Origin: Clostridia bacterium
GTDB lineage: Bacteria > Bacillota > Clostridia > Lachnospirales > CAG-274
NCBI GenBank assembly: GCA_030536675.1
Contig: JAUNPM010000077.1
Coordinates: 1 to 7,199, forward strand
DNA length: 7,199 nucleotides
Direction: 5' to 3'
In this document: piece by piece, positions 5,957-7,199 of the stretch
How positions within the stretch are numbered: position 1 is the stretch's first letter
Layout of the letters: every line of letters starts with the position of its first letter
The notes under the pieces: generated by a model
The model's database searches: none
Seen by the model: only the letters and a program-made list of their open reading frames with translations
Told to the model about the DNA's origin: nothing
Made by a program: the position numbers and the translations under genes

Positions 5957-6492
5957 CTGTTTTTTATATTTTTTTGCATAATTTTACACCCGAGCTTAAA
6001 ACCCGTTATTCCCGACAATGTACCGAAAATTATCCCACCCATAATATCAGTAGGAAAATGCACACCCAAATACAACCTGCTTATTCCTATCAAAAAAGCA
6101 ATTATGAGCAAAATAATTCCCTGCCTTTTATTATAGCAAAAGGCACATACAGATGCAGCAAAAGCAGCTGCCGTGTGTCCCGAAGGAAATGAGCCGTCTT
6201 TAGGAAGAGAAACAGCAATATTTTTAAGTATTTCCATATCCGCCTCAAAGGGTCTTGCTCTGTCAATAAAAGGCTTAACAATAACATTTACACTTATAAA
6301 CATAATTATAAGACTTATTGCCATTGAAATGCCCTTAGCTCTTGTTTTGGGATAAGCAATAAGTATAGCACTTAAAACTATCCACATAAGACCGTAATTA
6401 CCCAAGCCTGTTATTATTTTCATTGCTTCCGTCAAAATATCACTGTGAATATTTTCGAATATATATTTTATAAAATCGATTTCCCATTTCAT
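5953..6492 (-). CDS. PAP2-family membrane phosphatase
   Basis: Predicted 179-residue integral membrane phosphatase of the PAP2 / type-2 phosphatidic acid phosphatase family, which includes undecaprenyl-diphosphate phosphatases (BcrC/YbjG type) and phosphatidylglycerophosphate phosphatases. All three signature motifs are present: KX6RP (K73, R80-P81), PSGH (103-106), and SRX5HX3D (S138-R139, H145, D149). About five hydrophobic segments are visible (around 31-47, 54-72, 107-121, 125-141, 149-167), with the catalytic motifs expected on the outer face. A role in recycling undecaprenyl diphosphate is plausible from family and size, but the substrate is not shown. The ATG at 6492 is preferred to a TTG at 6510; GAAAGG lies about ten bases upstream. 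It diverges from the CBS-domain gene. Confidence 0.93.
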   Translation of the reverse strand: MKWEIDFIKYIFENIHSDILTEAMKIITGLGNYGLMWIVLSAILIAYPKTRAKGISMAISLIIMFISVNVIVKPFIDRARPFEADMEILKNIAVSLPKDGSFPSGHTAAAFAASVCAFCYNKRQGIILLIIAFLIGISRLYLGVHFPTDIMGGIIFGTLSGITGFKLGCKIMQKNIKNS

Positions 6493-6555
6493 ATTTTTAT
6501 AACCTTTCAAAAAACAGATAATACCTTAAAAAATTATTATATTTAATGATTGCTA

Positions 6556-6602
6556 TTGACTTTTACATTAAAATTTATTAACATAGTATTGAAATATTTC
6601 AA
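6556..6602 (+). promoter_or_regulatory. promoter of the CBS-domain gene with a palindrome at the start site
   Basis: TTGACT (-35, 6556-6561), 17 bases, TAACAT (-10, 6579-6584), placing the start near 6591. A perfect 14-base palindrome, TTGAAATATTTCAA, spans 6589-6602, directly over the predicted start and before the ribosome binding site. The position suits an operator for a dimeric regulator, but no known binding protein is recognised. Confidence 0.5.
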
Positions 6603-6621
6603 AAGAAAAAGAGGCGATGCT

Positions 6622-7023
6622 ATGAACATACTGTTTCTTCTTAAGCCAAAATCCACAATTATATATTTACCTGCCAAAAGCACCATACGTCAGGGCATTG
6701 AAAAATTTAAGGCTCACAGCTACACAGCTGTACCTGTCATAGATGACGACGGCAAGTATTTGGGCACAATATCAGAGGGTGACTTTCTCTGGAACATTGT
6801 AAATGAAAATGATTTTAAAATCAAAGATAACGAACATAAATACATTTATTCAATACTTAGAAGCAATTACAATCCACCCATAAAGGTTGATACAACAATG
6901 GACGAGCTTTTTGAAAAAATAACAAATCAAAATTTTGTTCCCGTTGTTGATGACAGAAACTTTTTTGTAGGTATTATAACCAGAAAAGACGTTATTAATT
7001 ATTTAAGAGAGAATCAGGCTTAA
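6622..7023 (+). CDS. small protein with two CBS domains
   Basis: Predicted 133-residue cytosolic protein made almost entirely of a CBS pair: CBS1 about 8-60 ('STIRQGIEKFKAHSYTAVPVIDDDGKYLGTISEGDF') and CBS2 about 74-130 ('TTMDELFEKITNQNFVPVVDDRNFFVGIITRKDVINYL'). CBS pairs bind adenine nucleotides and act as ligand-sensing modules. The stand-alone layout resembles the Bacillus/Listeria c-di-AMP receptor CbpB/DarB, but specificity cannot be decided by eye. The ATG at 6622 has AGAGG seven bases upstream, so the upstream in-frame ATG at 6550, which would overlap the promoter, is rejected. It is the only plus-strand gene in the window. Its stop codon lies in the tip of an inverted repeat. Confidence 0.9.
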   Translation: MNILFLLKPKSTIIYLPAKSTIRQGIEKFKAHSYTAVPVIDDDGKYLGTISEGDFLWNIVNENDFKIKDNEHKYIYSILRSNYNPPIKVDTTMDELFEKITNQNFVPVVDDRNFFVGIITRKDVINYLRENQA

Positions 7024-7036
7024 GCCTGTTCTCTCT
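7006..7036. terminator. hairpin over the CBS-domain gene stop codon, possible terminator
   Basis: Near-perfect inverted repeat: AGAGAGAA-T-CAGGC, tip TTAA, GCCTG-TTCTCTCT, with a single bulged T (7014). The TAA stop codon (7021-7023) lies in the tip. Neither strand has a good T-run after it (plus: CTCTTCTGCG), so intrinsic termination is possible but not certain. Confidence 0.45.
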
Positions 7037-7039
7037 TCT

Positions 7040-7062
7040 GCGTGTCGATAAAATCGACACGC
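7040..7062. repeat. perfect 10-bp hairpin, first of a hairpin cluster
   Basis: GCGTGTCGAT / ATCGACACGC with loop AAA. Stability is high but no T-run follows (TTGCAAGAAA), so it is not a standard terminator. It begins three bases after the inverted repeat over the CBS gene stop codon and opens the hairpin array that reaches the window edge. Confidence 0.8.
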
Positions 7063-7078
7063 TTGCAAGAAATGATTG

Positions 7079-7199
7079 TCAGCACTTTCAGCTAAAGCTG
7101 AAAGCCGCACTGCGTGCGTCCGAATTACTTCTTTCGGTGCAATTTCAGCACTTTCAGCTAAAGCTGAAAGCCAGCCTACGGCTGTCAGATAAATCTTTC
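7079..7199. repeat. imperfect tandem repeat, period 66 bp, built of hairpins
   Basis: A 28-base segment occurs identically at 7079-7106 and 7145-7172. Its core is a perfect hairpin, CTTTCAGCT-AA-AGCTGAAAG (7085-7104 and 7151-7170). Each copy is followed by a different 5-bp, 3-base-loop hairpin: CGCAC-TGC-GTGCG (7106-7118) and CAGCC-TAC-GGCTG (7172-7184). The sequence after these is also related (GTCCGAATTACTTCTTTC versus GTCAGATAAATCTTTC). The array continues past the window edge. It is richer in G and C than the flanks and carries no gene that I can support. Confidence 0.85.

Noticed and set aside
5746..6192. 148-codon plus-strand open frame over the tRNAs and the 3' end of the PAP2 gene
   Set aside because: It is antisense to two complete tRNAs, their promoter and a clear PAP2 gene. 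Its N-terminal 'ETGFEPAA' stretch is the typical false translation of tRNA T-arms.
6536..6541. TATAAT as the -10 box of the PAP2 gene (minus strand)
   Set aside because: No acceptable -35 at 16-18 bases upstream in a very AT-rich stretch; a promoter is expected here but cannot be placed.
7040..7172. CRISPR-like array from repeated 28-base segments
   Set aside because: Only two copies, strongly self-complementary along the core, and the intervening sequence is itself repeat-related rather than unique spacer; no cas genes are nearby.
7076..7192. plus-strand frame with TTG start inside the repeat array ('SALSAKAES' repeats)
   Set aside because: No ribosome binding site, short, and its repeats are produced by the palindromic DNA.
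7003..7197. 65-codon minus-strand open frame entering from the right edge (ending 'RTGLSLILS')
   Set aside because: It runs through the palindromic repeat array, overlaps the CBS gene end antisense, and its protein repeat simply follows the 66-bp DNA period. It is better explained by the repeat, though a gene entering from outside cannot be fully excluded.

Overview
The window is AT-rich DNA from a low-GC, endospore-forming Firmicute, most likely a member of the Clostridia. Evidence for this is a clear SpoIIID sporulation regulator, strong AGGAGG-type ribosome binding sites, a clostridial-type DnaD-like/DnaC-like helicase-loader gene pair, and a Rex-type operator on a fermentative alcohol dehydrogenase. 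The species cannot be told from the sequence. Most of the region is ordinary chromosomal housekeeping DNA, and no complete mobile element, CRISPR array or defence system is visible.

Nearly everything is on the minus strand, so transcription runs from right to left. From the right: a PAP2-family membrane phosphatase (5953-6492); a tRNA-Trp/tRNA-Gly pair with its own promoter and terminator (5723-5956); a small TSCPD-domain protein (5445-5708); spoIIID (5113-5373); a FucO-like iron-dependent alcohol dehydrogenase (3848-4996) with a probable Rex site on its -10 box and an intrinsic terminator; a secreted L,D-transpeptidase (2807-3631); a two-gene helicase-loader operon whose stop and start codons overlap (651-2641); a NUDIX hydrolase with its own promoter (22-483); and the first six codons of a further gene leaving the left edge. 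The only plus-strand gene is a two-CBS-domain protein (6622-7023), divergent from the phosphatase.

The most unusual parts are non-coding. (1) From about 7006 to the right edge the DNA is a dense run of perfect short hairpins, including a 28-base segment repeated 66 bases apart, with composition unlike the flanks. (2) The spoIIID leader can fold into a long interrupted stem that buries the Shine-Dalgarno and also looks like an intrinsic terminator, with a sigma-E-like -10 element lying inside it. (3) The TSCPD gene follows directly after the tRNA terminator with no room for a promoter of its own. These junctions suggest that tRNA read-through, a terminator/SD switch and a sporulation promoter may act together at the tRNA-TSCPD-spoIIID locus. 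That is a hypothesis from the sequence. No intergenic stretch exceeds about 220 bases.
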